This document shows, piece by piece, positions 54,385 through 63,973 of a DNA stretch of 64,000 nt. Position numbers and translations under genes: made by a program. A model generated the notes under the pieces. The model was not told the origin of the DNA, did not search any database, and saw only the letters and a list, made by a program, of their open reading frames with translations. The stretch comes from Anaerocolumna sp047777345 (GTDB lineage Bacteria > Bacillota > Clostridia > Lachnospirales > Lachnospiraceae). The stretch covers positions 186,001-250,000 of the forward strand of contig JBKEEJ010000001.1 in assembly GCA_047777345.1 (NCBI GenBank). Reading direction: 5' to 3'. Positions within the stretch are counted from its first letter, which is position 1, and each line of letters starts with the position of its first letter.

Positions 54385-56822
54385 ATGAAATACGGTTATT
54401 TTGATGATGCCAAAAAGGAATATGTGATTACAACCCCCCAAACCCCTTATCCCTGGATTAATTATTTAGGTTCCCAGGAGTTTTTTTCATTAATATCCAA
54501 CACAGGCGGAGGTTATTGCTTTTATAAGGATGCGAAATTAAGAAGAATAACCCGGTTCCGCTATAACAATGTGCCTTTGGATTTGGGCGGAGGACGTTAT
54601 TATTATCTGTATGACAACGGCGAATACTGGTCACCGGGATATTCTCCGGCCAAAAAGGAATTGGACAGCTATGAATGCCGTCATGGTATGGGATATACCA
54701 AAATAAAAGGCAAAAGAAAAGACATTGAAGTAGAAGTTACCTTCTTCGTACCCCTTAATTACAACGGAGAAGTTCATAAAGTAGTAGTTAAAAATACGGG
54801 GAATGCAAAAAAGGAAGTAAAATTATTTTCCTTTATAGAATGGTGCCTGTGGAATGCCTGGGATGACCAGACTAATTTCCAGAGAAATTTAAACACCGGT
54901 GAGGTAGAAATCAAAGGGTCTGTTATTTACCATAAAACCGAATATAAAGAAAGAAGAAATCACTATGCATTTTCTCTGTAAATGCGCCGATTGACGGTTT
55001 TGACTCTGACAGGGAAAGTTTTCTTGGTACTTATAACGGATTTGAAAATCCTCAGGTTGTTGCGGCAGGAAAGTCCAATAATTCCGTTGCTGACGGCTGG
55101 TCACCAATTGCTTCCCATTGCTTAAATTTAAACCTTATGCCGGGTGAATCCAAAGAACTGGTATTTATCATAGGTTATGTGGAAAACAGCCTGGAAGAAA
55201 AATGGGAATCCAAGGGTATTATAAATAAGAAAAAAGCAGAAGAAATGATAGCAAAATTTGCTGACAGCAAGGCAGTTGATAAAGCACTTGAAGAACTGGC
55301 AGCTTATTGGGATAATTTACTGTCCAAATATACCATCAGTTCCAAAGATGAAAAACTCAACAGAATGGTAAATATCTGGAACCAGTATCAGTGTATGGTT
55401 ACCTTTAATTTGTCCAGAAGTGCTTCCTATTTTGAATCCGGTATCGGAAGAGGTATGGGCTTTCGTGATTCCAACCAGGATCTTTTGGGATTTGTTCATC
55501 AGGTTCCGGACCGTGCGCGAGAGAGAATTATTGATTTGGCCTCTACTCAGCTGGAAGATGGCGGCGCATATCATCAGTATCAGCCTTTGACAAAGCGAGG
55601 CAATGATGAAATCGGCGGCAATTTTAACGATGATCCCCTTTGGCTTATTCTTGCCGTCGTTGCATATATTAAGGAAACGGGAGATTACAGCATATTAGAT
55701 GTTATGACTCCTTTTGACAATGATGAGAGTAAGGCTACGCCTTTATCCGACCATCTTAAGAGGTCCTTTGATCACGTTATTTTGAATTTAGGCCCTCATG
55801 GTTTGCCATTAATCGGAAGGGCAGACTGGAATGACTGTCTGAACTTAAACTGCTTTTCTATGGAGCCGGGAGAATCTTTCCAGACAACCACAAGCAAAGA
55901 TGGCAAGGTAGCCGAATCCGTAATGATTGCAGGCATGTTTGTTTACATCGGCAAAGAGTATGCAAAATTAATGGATAAAATAGGCAACAAAGAGGAAGCA
56001 AATAGAGCTAATCGTGAAGTAGATAAAATGAAAGATGTTATTATGAAATATGGCTACGACGGTGAATGGTTCTTAAGAGCTTATGATGACTTTGGAAGAA
56101 AAGTCGGCAGCAAAGAATGCGAAGAAGGAAAAATATTTATTGAACCTCAGGGCTTCTGTGTCATGGGCGGATGTGGTATTGAGGATGGCAAGGCAATAAA
56201 GGCTCTTGATGCTGTGGAAGAAAGACTTGGTACCAAGTACGGTTTGGTTTTAAACAACCCGGCTTATACCAGATATTATGTGGAATATGGCGAAATCTCT
56301 ACATATCCTGCCGGATATAAGGAAAATGCGGGTATTTTCTGCCATAACAACGCATGGATTATGTGTGCGGAAGCAGTGGTAGGAAGAGGAGACAAAGCCT
56401 TTGACTATTACACCAGAATTGCTCCTGCCTATACAGAAAGCTACAGTGACATTCATCGTATGGAACCTTATGTATATTCCCAGATGATAGCCGGAAAAGA
56501 TGCAAAGCGTTTTGGTGAAGCAAAGAATTCCTGGCTTACCGGTACCGCTTCCTGGAACTTTGTTGCTATCAGCCAGTTTATTTTAGGTATTAAACCGGAT
56601 TATGACGGCCTTATGGTGGATCCATGCATACCTACTTCCTGGGATGGTTATGAAGTTACAAGACATTTCCGTGGTGATGTATTTAAGATTACGATTAAAA
56701 ATCCAAACCATGTATCAAAAGGTGTTGCTAAGATGAACGTTGACGGAAAAGAATTGTCCGGCAATATTATTCCTGTCTTTGGCGATGGCAAGGAACATAA
56801 GGTAGAAGTTATCATGGGTTAG
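54385..56822 (+). pseudogene. Cellobiose phosphorylase (GH94), interrupted by a one-base frameshift
   Basis: It phosphorolyses cellobiose to glucose-1-phosphate and glucose in the cytosol. The first frame (54385-54981, 198 residues) ends at TAA in TTTTCTCTGTAA. The rest of the protein continues in another frame from about 54970 to 56822, with no start signal of its own; the first ATG of that frame is 55137. Adding one T in the TTTT run at 54970-54973 restores a continuous 812-residue protein through HYAFFSVNAPIDGFDSD, the length of clostridial enzymes. The ADWNDC motif with the catalytic Asp, DSNQDLLGFVHQ and GEISTYPAGYKENAGIFCHNN are intact. It may be a real mutation, an assembly error or frameshifting. 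Confidence 0.88.
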
Positions 56823-56849
56823 TTAAGTTTTTGTTTTACTTGCTTTTTT

Positions 56850-57152
56850 TGTGGGAATGAGATATTATACAATTACAATTGAATAAAGCAGGAAATTATT
56901 CGGCGATTCCATATGTAACAGGTTCTAACGCACTTAACCTGTGCTAAGGCGGAAAGAATACGGTGAAAATCGTCGAATGATTTCATTCCCACATAACAGT
57001 CTTGACCCATAGATTTGTGGCAGGAACGAAAAAAGGTTATATTCAGAAAAAAGTCAAGTTGTATTGCAGCTTCTTATATACGTGAATATGCTGTAGTGAT
57101 CTGCGCCGCATAGAAACCGGGGTAACCGGTGGGTTATGCCGGCGCTTTTTTT
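56850..57152 (+). ncRNA. Structured RNA ending in an intrinsic terminator (riboswitch candidate)
   Basis: TGTGGGAATGAGAT (56850-56863) pairs with ATTTCATTCCCACA (56980-56993), 14 bp with one G-U. Inside are ATTCGGCGAT/ATCGTCGAAT (56898-56907/56969-56978) and ACAGGTT/AACCTGT (56918-56924/56936-56942). Downstream, CTTGAC pairs with GTCAAG (57002-57007/57053-57058), followed by the terminator. The core GAATACGGTGAAAATC and a later AGTCAAG...TGCAGC recall cobalamin riboswitch elements, but GGGAA, CCCGCCACTGT and GCCACTG are missing or changed. The next gene is an ECF vitamin transporter component 218 bases beyond the terminator. It may be a divergent cobalamin riboswitch, a new class or an independent small RNA. 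Confidence 0.55.
57103..57152 (+). terminator. Strong terminator at the end of the structured RNA
   Basis: GCGCC (57103-57107) pairs with GGCGC (57141-57145). CATA/TATG and ACCGG/CCGGT lie inside, and seven T follow. Confidence 0.9.
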
Positions 57153-57334
57153 CTTCTTTTATAGGAAAAAACGTCCCGGAATGAAAAACTCATCCGGCAG
57201 TCAGCAGCTTAGCTCACTTTGACAAAAGACCTTGAAATAATTTGGCCCTTGTATGAAAAGCTAATGAAAGGGCATACTTATGCTGAATTTGGGTATAGAT
57301 TTTTGGGAAATTATTCAATCCTGATTTAATTTAC

Positions 57335-57343
57335 TGATATACT
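57335..57343 (+). promoter_or_regulatory. Possible extended -10 before the ECF S component
   Basis: TGA then TATACT (57338-57343). If used, the transporter would have a short leader independent of the upstream RNA. Confidence 0.35.
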
Positions 57344-57370
57344 GTTTAACTAATCAGAAGGAGGAAAACT

Positions 57371-57997
57371 ATGAATACCGTTAAAAATAAAAGTACTTTA
57401 AGATTGGTACAGCTGGCTCTTTTTATCGCAATTATTATATTAATGTCCTTTACGCCACTGGGATATATTAAGACTTTCGGCCTTGAGATAACTTTACTGG
57501 TAGTTCCGGTTTCGGTAGGAGCTATCCTTTTTGGACCTGCAGGCGGTGCAATCCTAGGCGGAGTATTTGGAGTTACCAGTTTTATACAGTGCTTTGGCAT
57601 GAGTGCAGGTGGAACTGTATTACTTAACATTAATCCTGTTGGCACTTTTATTGTAACCATTGTACCGCGTGTACTTATGGGGTGGCTGACCGGTCTGGTT
57701 TTTCAGGTATTGCATAAATGGAACGTCACAAGAGGAATCTCTTATGCGGTTACTTGTCTGGTGGGCCCTATATTTAATACCCTGTTGTTTATGACAGCTA
57801 TGATGCTGTTTTTTTATAATACGGATTATATTCAGGAAATTGCCCGGGGACTAGGCACCAATAATGTTTTTTCATTTGTAATCGCTTTTGTAGGCATTAA
57901 CGGTCTGATTGAAACAGGAGTGTGCTTTGTTTTGGGAACCGCCATAGCAAAGGCGGTTGATTTATTCACCAAAAGGTCGGGAATCCAAAACAGGTAG
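57371..57997 (+). CDS. ECF transporter S component (vitamin or cofactor uptake)
   Basis: A 208-residue integral membrane protein with about six helices. The layout LALFIAIIILMSFTPLGYI, VPVSVGAILFGPAGGAILGGVFG and NPVGTFIVTIVPRVLMGWL matches substrate-binding S components of ECF ABC transporters (pantothenate/folate/cobalamin-type). The substrate cannot be read from the sequence; the preceding riboswitch-like RNA suggests a vitamin. The EcfA and EcfT parts would be encoded elsewhere. AGAAGGAGG precedes the ATG. The last 36 bases overlap the convergent yaiI-like gene. Confidence 0.87.
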   Translation: MNTVKNKSTLRLVQLALFIAIIILMSFTPLGYIKTFGLEITLLVVPVSVGAILFGPAGGAILGGVFGVTSFIQCFGMSAGGTVLLNINPVGTFIVTIVPRVLMGWLTGLVFQVLHKWNVTRGISYAVTCLVGPIFNTLLFMTAMMLFFYNTDYIQEIARGLGTNNVFSFVIAFVGINGLIETGVCFVLGTAIAKAVDLFTKRSGIQNR

Positions 57998-58456
57998 TTC
58001 CACGGAGTCATTATTGGCAAAACACAATTTTTGACAAAGTTTAAAAAATGCAGTTTCAAAACGTTCGTCATCTTCTTTGGAACGTTTTTTCATAGAGCCG
58101 GTGCGCATGCCGGCTCTTCTTTGCTTTTTGGAAAGATGCCGTTCAAACATAAGCAAATCAATGTTTTCTTCCGTATAGTATTTGCCATTTTGATTTATGG
58201 CATAGGCACGTTTCCCTAATGCCATGGAAGCAACTCCGTAGTCCTGGGTAACCACAATGTCACCGGGTTCGGTCCGGTTAATCAGGGCAATGTCTACGGC
58301 ATCCGGCGCTTTGCTTACCTGAATGATTTTACTGTAATCTGATTCCAGAATGTGGCTGGTATCAATTACCATTATTACCGGAATATAAAATTTCTTAGCT
58401 ATTTTTTCGATGATATGTTTTACCGGACAAGCATCTGCATCCACTAATATTTTCAT
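57962..58456 (-). CDS. YaiI/YqxD family protein (UPF0178, NYN domain)
   Basis: A 164-residue member of UPF0178. MKILVDADACPVKH at the start carries the Asp residues of a PIN/NYN-like nuclease site, and VVTQDYGVASMALGKRAYA and RRAGMRTGSMKKR (basic tail) follow. Nuclease activity is presumed from the fold, not shown. GGGAG lies six bases before ATG 58456. It overlaps the ECF gene by 36 bases at the 3' ends without a terminator between. Confidence 0.9.
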   Translation of the reverse strand: MKILVDADACPVKHIIEKIAKKFYIPVIMVIDTSHILESDYSKIIQVSKAPDAVDIALINRTEPGDIVVTQDYGVASMALGKRAYAINQNGKYYTEENIDLLMFERHLSKKQRRAGMRTGSMKKRSKEDDERFETAFFKLCQKLCFANNDSVELPVLDSRPFGE

Positions 58457-58680
58457 ATCTGCTCCCATCTTCGCAACGCGACTGAATAGTATCGTTTTTT
58501 TCCTGGTTTCATATAATAACTCATAAATTTAATAATCATAAATTCAAATTTTAAATATATTTTTTATATATTTTTACCGGTAAGCTTATAAAAGAAAATG
58601 CTTCTGATTACATACTTTATTCATTATACAGGATCTGTTTGTTTATTATGCCAATTTTAATAAAAATTTGAGAAATTAAT

Positions 58681-59235
58681 TTAATTCAAATCAACGATAA
58701 TGGGTTCATGTCCTGTATAGGGAAGAAATTTGTTAAGCAAATCTTTGGTGGAAATCTTTAAGCTGCTGGTATTTATACAGGGGTGACAACCTATGAACTC
58801 CTGATTCAAAACCTGACGGTCGATAAGCAGCTGGACTTTGTTATTTTTGTCGTTCATCAGTCCCAGTACGCTGACAGAGCCCGGAGTGGTATCCAGAAAT
58901 TCTTCCATATATTGACCGGGTGCAAAAGAAAGCCTGGAAATATTAAGCTGTTTGCTCAATTCAGCAGTCCGAAACTTTTTATAGCCCGGCATTAAAAGCA
59001 GATAAAAGTTAGTTTTTTGCGCATTGCACAGAAAGAGGTTTTTGCTGATTTCAATTTCCAGAATTTTTTCTACTTTAAGGCAGGATTCAATGGTGGCCGT
59101 ACTTTCGTGATCCAGTCGGAAAAAGGGAATATTTAATTTTTCCAACAGGTCATAAACACGCATTTCCTTGTCCAGTCTCCCGTCAGGATCCGGCCTTTTG
59201 GTATAAATATTAGGATCTATAAAAAGCTTACTCAT
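58681..59235 (-). CDS. YbaK/ProX-type aminoacyl-tRNA deacylase domain protein
   Basis: A single YbaK/EbsC-fold domain of 184 residues, related to the prolyl-tRNA synthetase-associated editing proteins (ProXp/PrdX). LDHESTATIESC, ISKNLFLCNAQKTNFYLLLMPGYKKF, the TPGSVSVLGLMND loop and IGCHPCINTSSLKI are typical. It probably hydrolyses mischarged Ala-tRNA(Pro). AAGGAG precedes the ATG. The gene stands alone. Confidence 0.87.
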   Translation of the reverse strand: MSKLFIDPNIYTKRPDPDGRLDKEMRVYDLLEKLNIPFFRLDHESTATIESCLKVEKILEIEISKNLFLCNAQKTNFYLLLMPGYKKFRTAELSKQLNISRLSFAPGQYMEEFLDTTPGSVSVLGLMNDKNNKVQLLIDRQVLNQEFIGCHPCINTSSLKISTKDLLNKFLPYTGHEPIIVDLN

Positions 59236-59390
59236 AAAAACTCCTTAAACGAATTTTCTCAAAATGGTAATATCCTTTTCCTAACAGTATATTGCAAGCA
59301 GGCAAGGATTTCAAGAAAAATCCAATTCCTAATCCTAACCTTTCATGCTAAGGAAAGGTAAATTAATTAACCGGATTGGTTGATTGGATA

Positions 59391-59419
59391 TTGAAAAAAG
59401 CAAAAAAATGATAGATAAT
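59391..59419 (+). promoter_or_regulatory. Promoter of the M14 carboxypeptidase gene
   Basis: TTGAAA (59391-59396), a 17-base spacer and GATAAT (59414-59419). Confidence 0.45.
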
Positions 59420-59514
59420 ATTTAGCAAGTGAAATTTTTAAGCCGGTTGTTTAAAAAACGGAATACCGGTTTAATTATGAAGCAAAAGATAATTACTAGT
59501 TTTGGGGGCAAAAG

Positions 59515-61389
59515 ATGATTAATATACTAAAGAGAAGCAAGTTATTCTTTATTTTTGTCGTGTCTATTTTATTTTTCTTTTATACCGGTGTATCAGTAAG
59601 GGCCGCCGGTTTGGATACAAAAGCACAAGATTATGTTTCAGAATCAAGTCCAGTTCAGGAAAGTGACGCAGCAACTTCTGATATGACGAATCCCATTTTG
59701 ACCAATCCGGATATTACGCTGAAAACAGGCGCAGTTACCAAACTTGTAATACAAAATTTAATGCCGGATGCAATGGTATCTTATGAAATATCCGATCCGG
59801 AAGTATCCGAAATTGACGATGAAGGCAATATAAAAGCATTAAAAGAAGGAACGGCCCGGATTACAATAACAGTAATGCAGAATAATCAAATATATGAATT
59901 AAGGGCATCTCTTACGGTATATAATACAAAAATACAGTTTACTAAGGACAGCATTTCCTTAAAAATTGGCGAAACATATCAATTGGAGTGGGAACTTTTA
60001 CCTGCCGGTGAAAAACACACGGTTTCTTTTGCGTCAGATAACGAAGATGTGGCTGCGGTGGATTCAAATGGCGTTATTACCGCTAAAAAAGCCGGCAATG
60101 CAATTATTACGGCTGCTCTTTCTAACGGGGAAAGTGCAAGCATAAAGGTAACAGTAAGTTCCCGGTTAAAGTCTGTCCAGGTACTTTATCTGTCAGAAAA
60201 AACCATAACATTAGGGAAAGGACAAAGCAGAAAATTGTATTATATGCTGAATCCTTCCGAAGCCTTGGATACTCCCATGATCTGGACATCAAACAATGAA
60301 AAAATAGCCACAGTCGATCAGAATGGAAAAGTAACCGCAAAAAATACGGGAACGGCAGTTATTATCTTAAGTGCCAATGATGGAAGCGGAATTAAAACTG
60401 CAATCACAGTAAAGGTAAAAAAAAGAGGCAAAAAGAACACCATTTCTGAATCCGGTCTTACCATCGTTGACACGTCCAAATCAAAATATACTTATTCGGA
60501 AATGAAAACAGATTTGGAATTATTGAGAAAAAAATACGGAGATTGTCTTACTGTCAAAGTAGCAGGTAAGTCCTATGACAACCGGAATATATATGAAGTA
60601 ATATTGGGAAATCCCAAAGCCAGGAAAAAGATATTTGTTCAGTCATCCATACATGGCAGGGAGTATATGACTGCTTTATTAACTATGAAACAAATCGAAT
60701 TATATTGCAAAAATTATTATACCGGCATGTATAATCAAAAGTATTACAGCGAATTATTTGATGAAGTGGCATTTCATATTGTACCTATGGCTAATCCGGA
60801 CGGTGTAACCATCAGTCAGAAAGGGGCCAAAGGGATACGAAACAAAGAACTTCGGAAAAAACTTGAGAAAATGTGTAAAAAGTACGGATATGGAAAAACT
60901 TCTTATTATACATATTGGAAAGCCAACGCAAGGGGAGTGGATTTAAACAGAAATTTTGATGCCTACTGGGACCTGCTAAAAGACGGAGCCAAAAAGCCTC
61001 AGGCATATAATTATAAGGGGCCAGCCAAGGAATCGGAAAAAGAAACAAAAGTTTTAGTAAAGTTAGTTAACGAGATTAATCCCCTATGCACCATAAGCTA
61101 CCATGCCACCGGATCCATCCTGTATTGGAATTTTGGCCAAAAGGGAACCTTAAAAAATAAGTCTGTAAAACTGGTGAATATGGTAAAATCCATGACCAGT
61201 TACAGTAAAGTATTGGATTTTAGCAAATATAGAAGTACGGGTTTTTCCGATTGGGTATCCATTAAAAAAGGGCTTCCTGCCGTAACAATTGAGATAGGCA
61301 AAAGCAGCTGCCCCTTAAGTATAAAAGAATTTGCAGATATCTGGGGGAAAAATAAAATGTTGTATGCAAAACTGGCGGATATGTTCTAA
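59515..61389 (+). CDS. Secreted M14 zinc carboxypeptidase with BIG2-like domains
   Basis: 624 residues. A signal peptide ends near residue 31 (hydrophobic core FFIFVVSILFFFYTGVSV, then AA|GL). Three BIG2/Ig-like domains of about 80 residues follow (about 62-135, 136-215 and 216-305; repeats of DEGNIKALKEGTARITI, DSNGVITAKKAGNAIIT and DQNGKVTAKNTGTAVII). The M14 domain has the zinc ligands His380 and Glu383 (SIHGREY), His530 (SYHATG) and catalytic Glu593 (VTIEIG). This points to a cell-surface enzyme trimming peptides, perhaps peptidoglycan cross-bridge or environmental peptides. No ribosome binding site stronger than GGGGG is seen before the ATG. Confidence 0.9.
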   Translation: MINILKRSKLFFIFVVSILFFFYTGVSVRAAGLDTKAQDYVSESSPVQESDAATSDMTNPILTNPDITLKTGAVTKLVIQNLMPDAMVSYEISDPEVSEIDDEGNIKALKEGTARITITVMQNNQIYELRASLTVYNTKIQFTKDSISLKIGETYQLEWELLPAGEKHTVSFASDNEDVAAVDSNGVITAKKAGNAIITAALSNGESASIKVTVSSRLKSVQVLYLSEKTITLGKGQSRKLYYMLNPSEALDTPMIWTSNNEKIATVDQNGKVTAKNTGTAVIILSANDGSGIKTAITVKVKKRGKKNTISESGLTIVDTSKSKYTYSEMKTDLELLRKKYGDCLTVKVAGKSYDNRNIYEVILGNPKARKKIFVQSSIHGREYMTALLTMKQIELYCKNYYTGMYNQKYYSELFDEVAFHIVPMANPDGVTISQKGAKGIRNKELRKKLEKMCKKYGYGKTSYYTYWKANARGVDLNRNFDAYWDLLKDGAKKPQAYNYKGPAKESEKETKVLVKLVNEINPLCTISYHATGSILYWNFGQKGTLKNKSVKLVNMVKSMTSYSKVLDFSKYRSTGFSDWVSIKKGLPAVTIEIGKSSCPLSIKEFADIWGKNKMLYAKLADMF

Positions 61390-61468
61390 AGTTATAGGGA
61401 TTTTTAACTTATTATTGTAATAAAAGGAAAAATGTGATAGACTGACAGAAAGCGAAGGAGGTAATTTT

Positions 61469-62755
61469 ATCAAACCATATAAATCTTTATCCAAAGAAGA
61501 ATTATTGTCAATAAAAGCTGAATTGACAAAACAGTATAAAAAGATACAGGCCAGGGACTTAAAACTGGATATGAGCAGAGGCAAACCCTGTACGGAACAA
61601 TTGGATATTTCCATGGGAATGATGGATATTTTAAACAGCGATTCTGACTTACGCTGTGATGACGGAACCGACTGCCGCAATTATGGTGTTCTGGATGGTA
61701 TTTATGAAGCCAAATGTTTGCTGGGGGAGCTTTGCGAAGTGCCGCCGGAAAATATTATTATATACGGCAATTCCAGTTTAAATGTAATGTATGATACCAT
61801 TTCCCGGTCGTTCACGCATGGGGTAATGGGAAATACTCCCTGGTGCAAGCTAGATAAAGTAAAGTTTTTATGCCCGGTACCGGGATATGACAGGCATTTT
61901 GCCATTACAGAGTATTTTGGTATTGAAATGATTAATGTACCTATGACGGAAACCGGTCCGGATATGGATATGGTGGAAAAGTTAGTTTCAGAGGATGAAA
62001 GCATAAAGGGAATCTGGTGTGTACCCAAGTACTCAAACCCTCAGGGCATTTCTTATTCGGATGAAACTGTTCGGCGTTTTGCTAGGTTAAAACCTGCTGC
62101 AAAAGATTTTCGAATCTATTGGGATAATGCCTATAATATTCATCATTTGTATGATGACGACCAGGACAATATCCTGGAAATTCTTTCGGAATGCAGAAAA
62201 TACGGAAATCCGGATATGGTTTATAAATTTACTTCAACCTCAAAAATCAGTTTTCCCGGTTCCGGTATTGCGGCCATTGCCGCTTCGGAGAACAACCTGG
62301 CTGACATAAGAAAACAGCTGGCGATTCAGACCATTGGCCATGATAAGGTAAATCAGCTTCGCCATGTCCGATTTTTTAAGAATCTGGATGGTATCAAGGA
62401 GCATATGAGAAAACATGCTGCCATACTAAGACCAAAATTTGAAGCCGTACTGGAACTTTTGGAAACAGAGCTTGGAGGACTGGAAATCGGAAGCTGGTAT
62501 AAACCCAAAGGAGGTTATTTTATTTCTTTTGACTCTATGGAAGGTTGTGCCAAAGCAATTGTAGACAAGGCAAAAAAGGCAGGAGTGAAACTGACCCCGG
62601 CCGGTGCGACTTACCCCTACGGAAAAGATCCTTTGGACAGCAATATACGTATCGCACCAAGTTATCCTTCCTTGGAAGATTTAAAGACAGCCACGGAATT
62701 GTTTATTTTATGTGTAAAATTAGTCAGCATTGATAAGTTATTAGGGGAATTATAA
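61469..62755 (+). CDS. Aspartate aminotransferase-like (class I, subgroup Ic) with a probable ATC start
   Basis: A PLP-dependent aminotransferase. LDMSRGKPC, NYGVLDGIYEAK, SSLNVMYD, VPKYSNPQG, DNAYNIHHL and the PLP lysine in TSTSKISFPGSG mark the Ic (AspC4-like) branch. The only good ribosome binding site, AAGGAGG (61455-61461), lies seven bases before ATC at 61469, in frame with KPYKSLSKEELLSIKAEL, which matches the usual family N-terminus after Met. The first standard start is TTG at 61505, which would drop 12 conserved residues and lacks a site. So ATC or a start-codon mutation is likely. Length 428. Confidence 0.88.
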   Translation: MKPYKSLSKEELLSIKAELTKQYKKIQARDLKLDMSRGKPCTEQLDISMGMMDILNSDSDLRCDDGTDCRNYGVLDGIYEAKCLLGELCEVPPENIIIYGNSSLNVMYDTISRSFTHGVMGNTPWCKLDKVKFLCPVPGYDRHFAITEYFGIEMINVPMTETGPDMDMVEKLVSEDESIKGIWCVPKYSNPQGISYSDETVRRFARLKPAAKDFRIYWDNAYNIHHLYDDDQDNILEILSECRKYGNPDMVYKFTSTSKISFPGSGIAAIAASENNLADIRKQLAIQTIGHDKVNQLRHVRFFKNLDGIKEHMRKHAAILRPKFEAVLELLETELGGLEIGSWYKPKGGYFISFDSMEGCAKAIVDKAKKAGVKLTPAGATYPYGKDPLDSNIRIAPSYPSLEDLKTATELFILCVKLVSIDKLLGEL

Positions 62756-62794
62756 CGATAAGTGCGGGTATTTATGCCTGCCGGGAGGAAATGT

Positions 62795-63973
62795 ATGACC
62801 CAGTTATTAGTAAGATTATTTGTGAAAGATTATAAAAATACGGATAAAGTCAGCGTACGTACCGCCTATGGTGTGCTGGCCAGCTTTGTGGGAATTGTTT
62901 GCAATCTGATTCTTTTTGGTGTGAAAATAACCATTGGTCTAATCATAAACAGTATATCCGTTATGGCAGATGCTTTTAATAATTTATCAGATGCGGCTTC
63001 TTCCATAATCGGACTGGTAGGTGTTAAGCTTGCGGAACGTCCGGCAGACAAAGAGCATCCCTTTGGCCATGGAAGGTTTGAATATATTTCTGCCTTTGTG
63101 GTTTCTTTCCTTATTTTGGAGGTTGGATTTTCCTGTTTAAAAAGTTCCTTATCCAAAATACTTCATCCGGAAGAGGTGGGCTTTCAATGGACTCTTGTTG
63201 GAATCCTTTGCCTTTCCGTATTGATAAAGCTTTGGCTTTCTTATTTTAACAAAACTCTTGGAAAACGGATTAACTCCAATGTTATGAAGGCAACTTCTGC
63301 GGATGCTTTGGGAGATGTTTTAATTACTTCTACAACCATAGCTTCCATTATAATCGGAAAGGTTACCGGCCTTAAGGTAGATGGTTTTATGGGAGCGGTG
63401 GTATCCATTTTCGTTCTGGTTGCAGGAATTAATATTGCTAAGGAAACCCTGGAACCATTGCTTGGTGAGGCAGTGGATCGGGAAGTTTATGAAGCCATTA
63501 CCAAAAAAGTCGAAGGATACGATGGAATCGTGGGAAGTCATGATTTGATTGTCCATAACTACGGGCCATCTCACACCATGGCTACAATCCATGCGGAAGT
63601 TCCCAATAATACGGACATAGAAATTGCCCATGAAACCATAGATCGTATTGAACGGGACGTTCTTCGGGAAATGGGAATATTTCTGGTTATTCATCTGGAT
63701 CCCATTGAGACCAATGACTGCGAAGTAATAGAAAGAAAAGAGGAAGTAGTTCGTGTAATAAAAGAACTGGAACCAAAAGCTACCATACATGATTTCCGGC
63801 TGGTAAACGGAGAAACGCACATTAATCTGATTTTTGACCTGGTGGTACCCCATTCCTATTCGGAATCGGAGAAACAAAAGCTGGTGTCACAAATTGAAGA
63901 AGCCCTGCAAAAAATTGACGAACGGTATCAGGCTGTAATTACCGTGGAGAACAGTTATATAGCCGAGCAATGA
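62795..63973 (+). CDS. Cation diffusion facilitator family transporter
   Basis: A CDF exporter of divalent metal ions. About six membrane helices (30-215) hold the metal sites DAFNNLSDA and ADALGD, and HPFGHGRFEY marks the loop. The C-terminal cytosolic ferredoxin-like domain (about 225-310) is followed by a further alpha/beta extension with HDFRLVNGETHINLIFDL that is longer than in E. coli YiiP. Start ATG 62795 follows GGGAGG; an earlier GTG lacks a site. Length 392. Zn, Fe or Mn is the likely substrate. Confidence 0.9.
   Translation: MTQLLVRLFVKDYKNTDKVSVRTAYGVLASFVGIVCNLILFGVKITIGLIINSISVMADAFNNLSDAASSIIGLVGVKLAERPADKEHPFGHGRFEYISAFVVSFLILEVGFSCLKSSLSKILHPEEVGFQWTLVGILCLSVLIKLWLSYFNKTLGKRINSNVMKATSADALGDVLITSTTIASIIIGKVTGLKVDGFMGAVVSIFVLVAGINIAKETLEPLLGEAVDREVYEAITKKVEGYDGIVGSHDLIVHNYGPSHTMATIHAEVPNNTDIEIAHETIDRIERDVLREMGIFLVIHLDPIETNDCEVIERKEEVVRVIKELEPKATIHDFRLVNGETHINLIFDLVVPHSYSESEKQKLVSQIEEALQKIDERYQAVITVENSYIAEQ

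Noticed and set aside
54970..54976. Programmed -1 frameshift signal in the phosphorylase gene
   Set aside because: TTTTCTC is not a classical X XXY YYZ heptamer and I see no strong stimulatory hairpin just downstream; a mutation or error is more likely.
55137..56822. Second half of cellobiose phosphorylase as an independent gene
   Set aside because: The ATG at 55137 lies within a conserved segment, has no ribosome binding site, and the frame is continuous with the upstream half after one base is restored.
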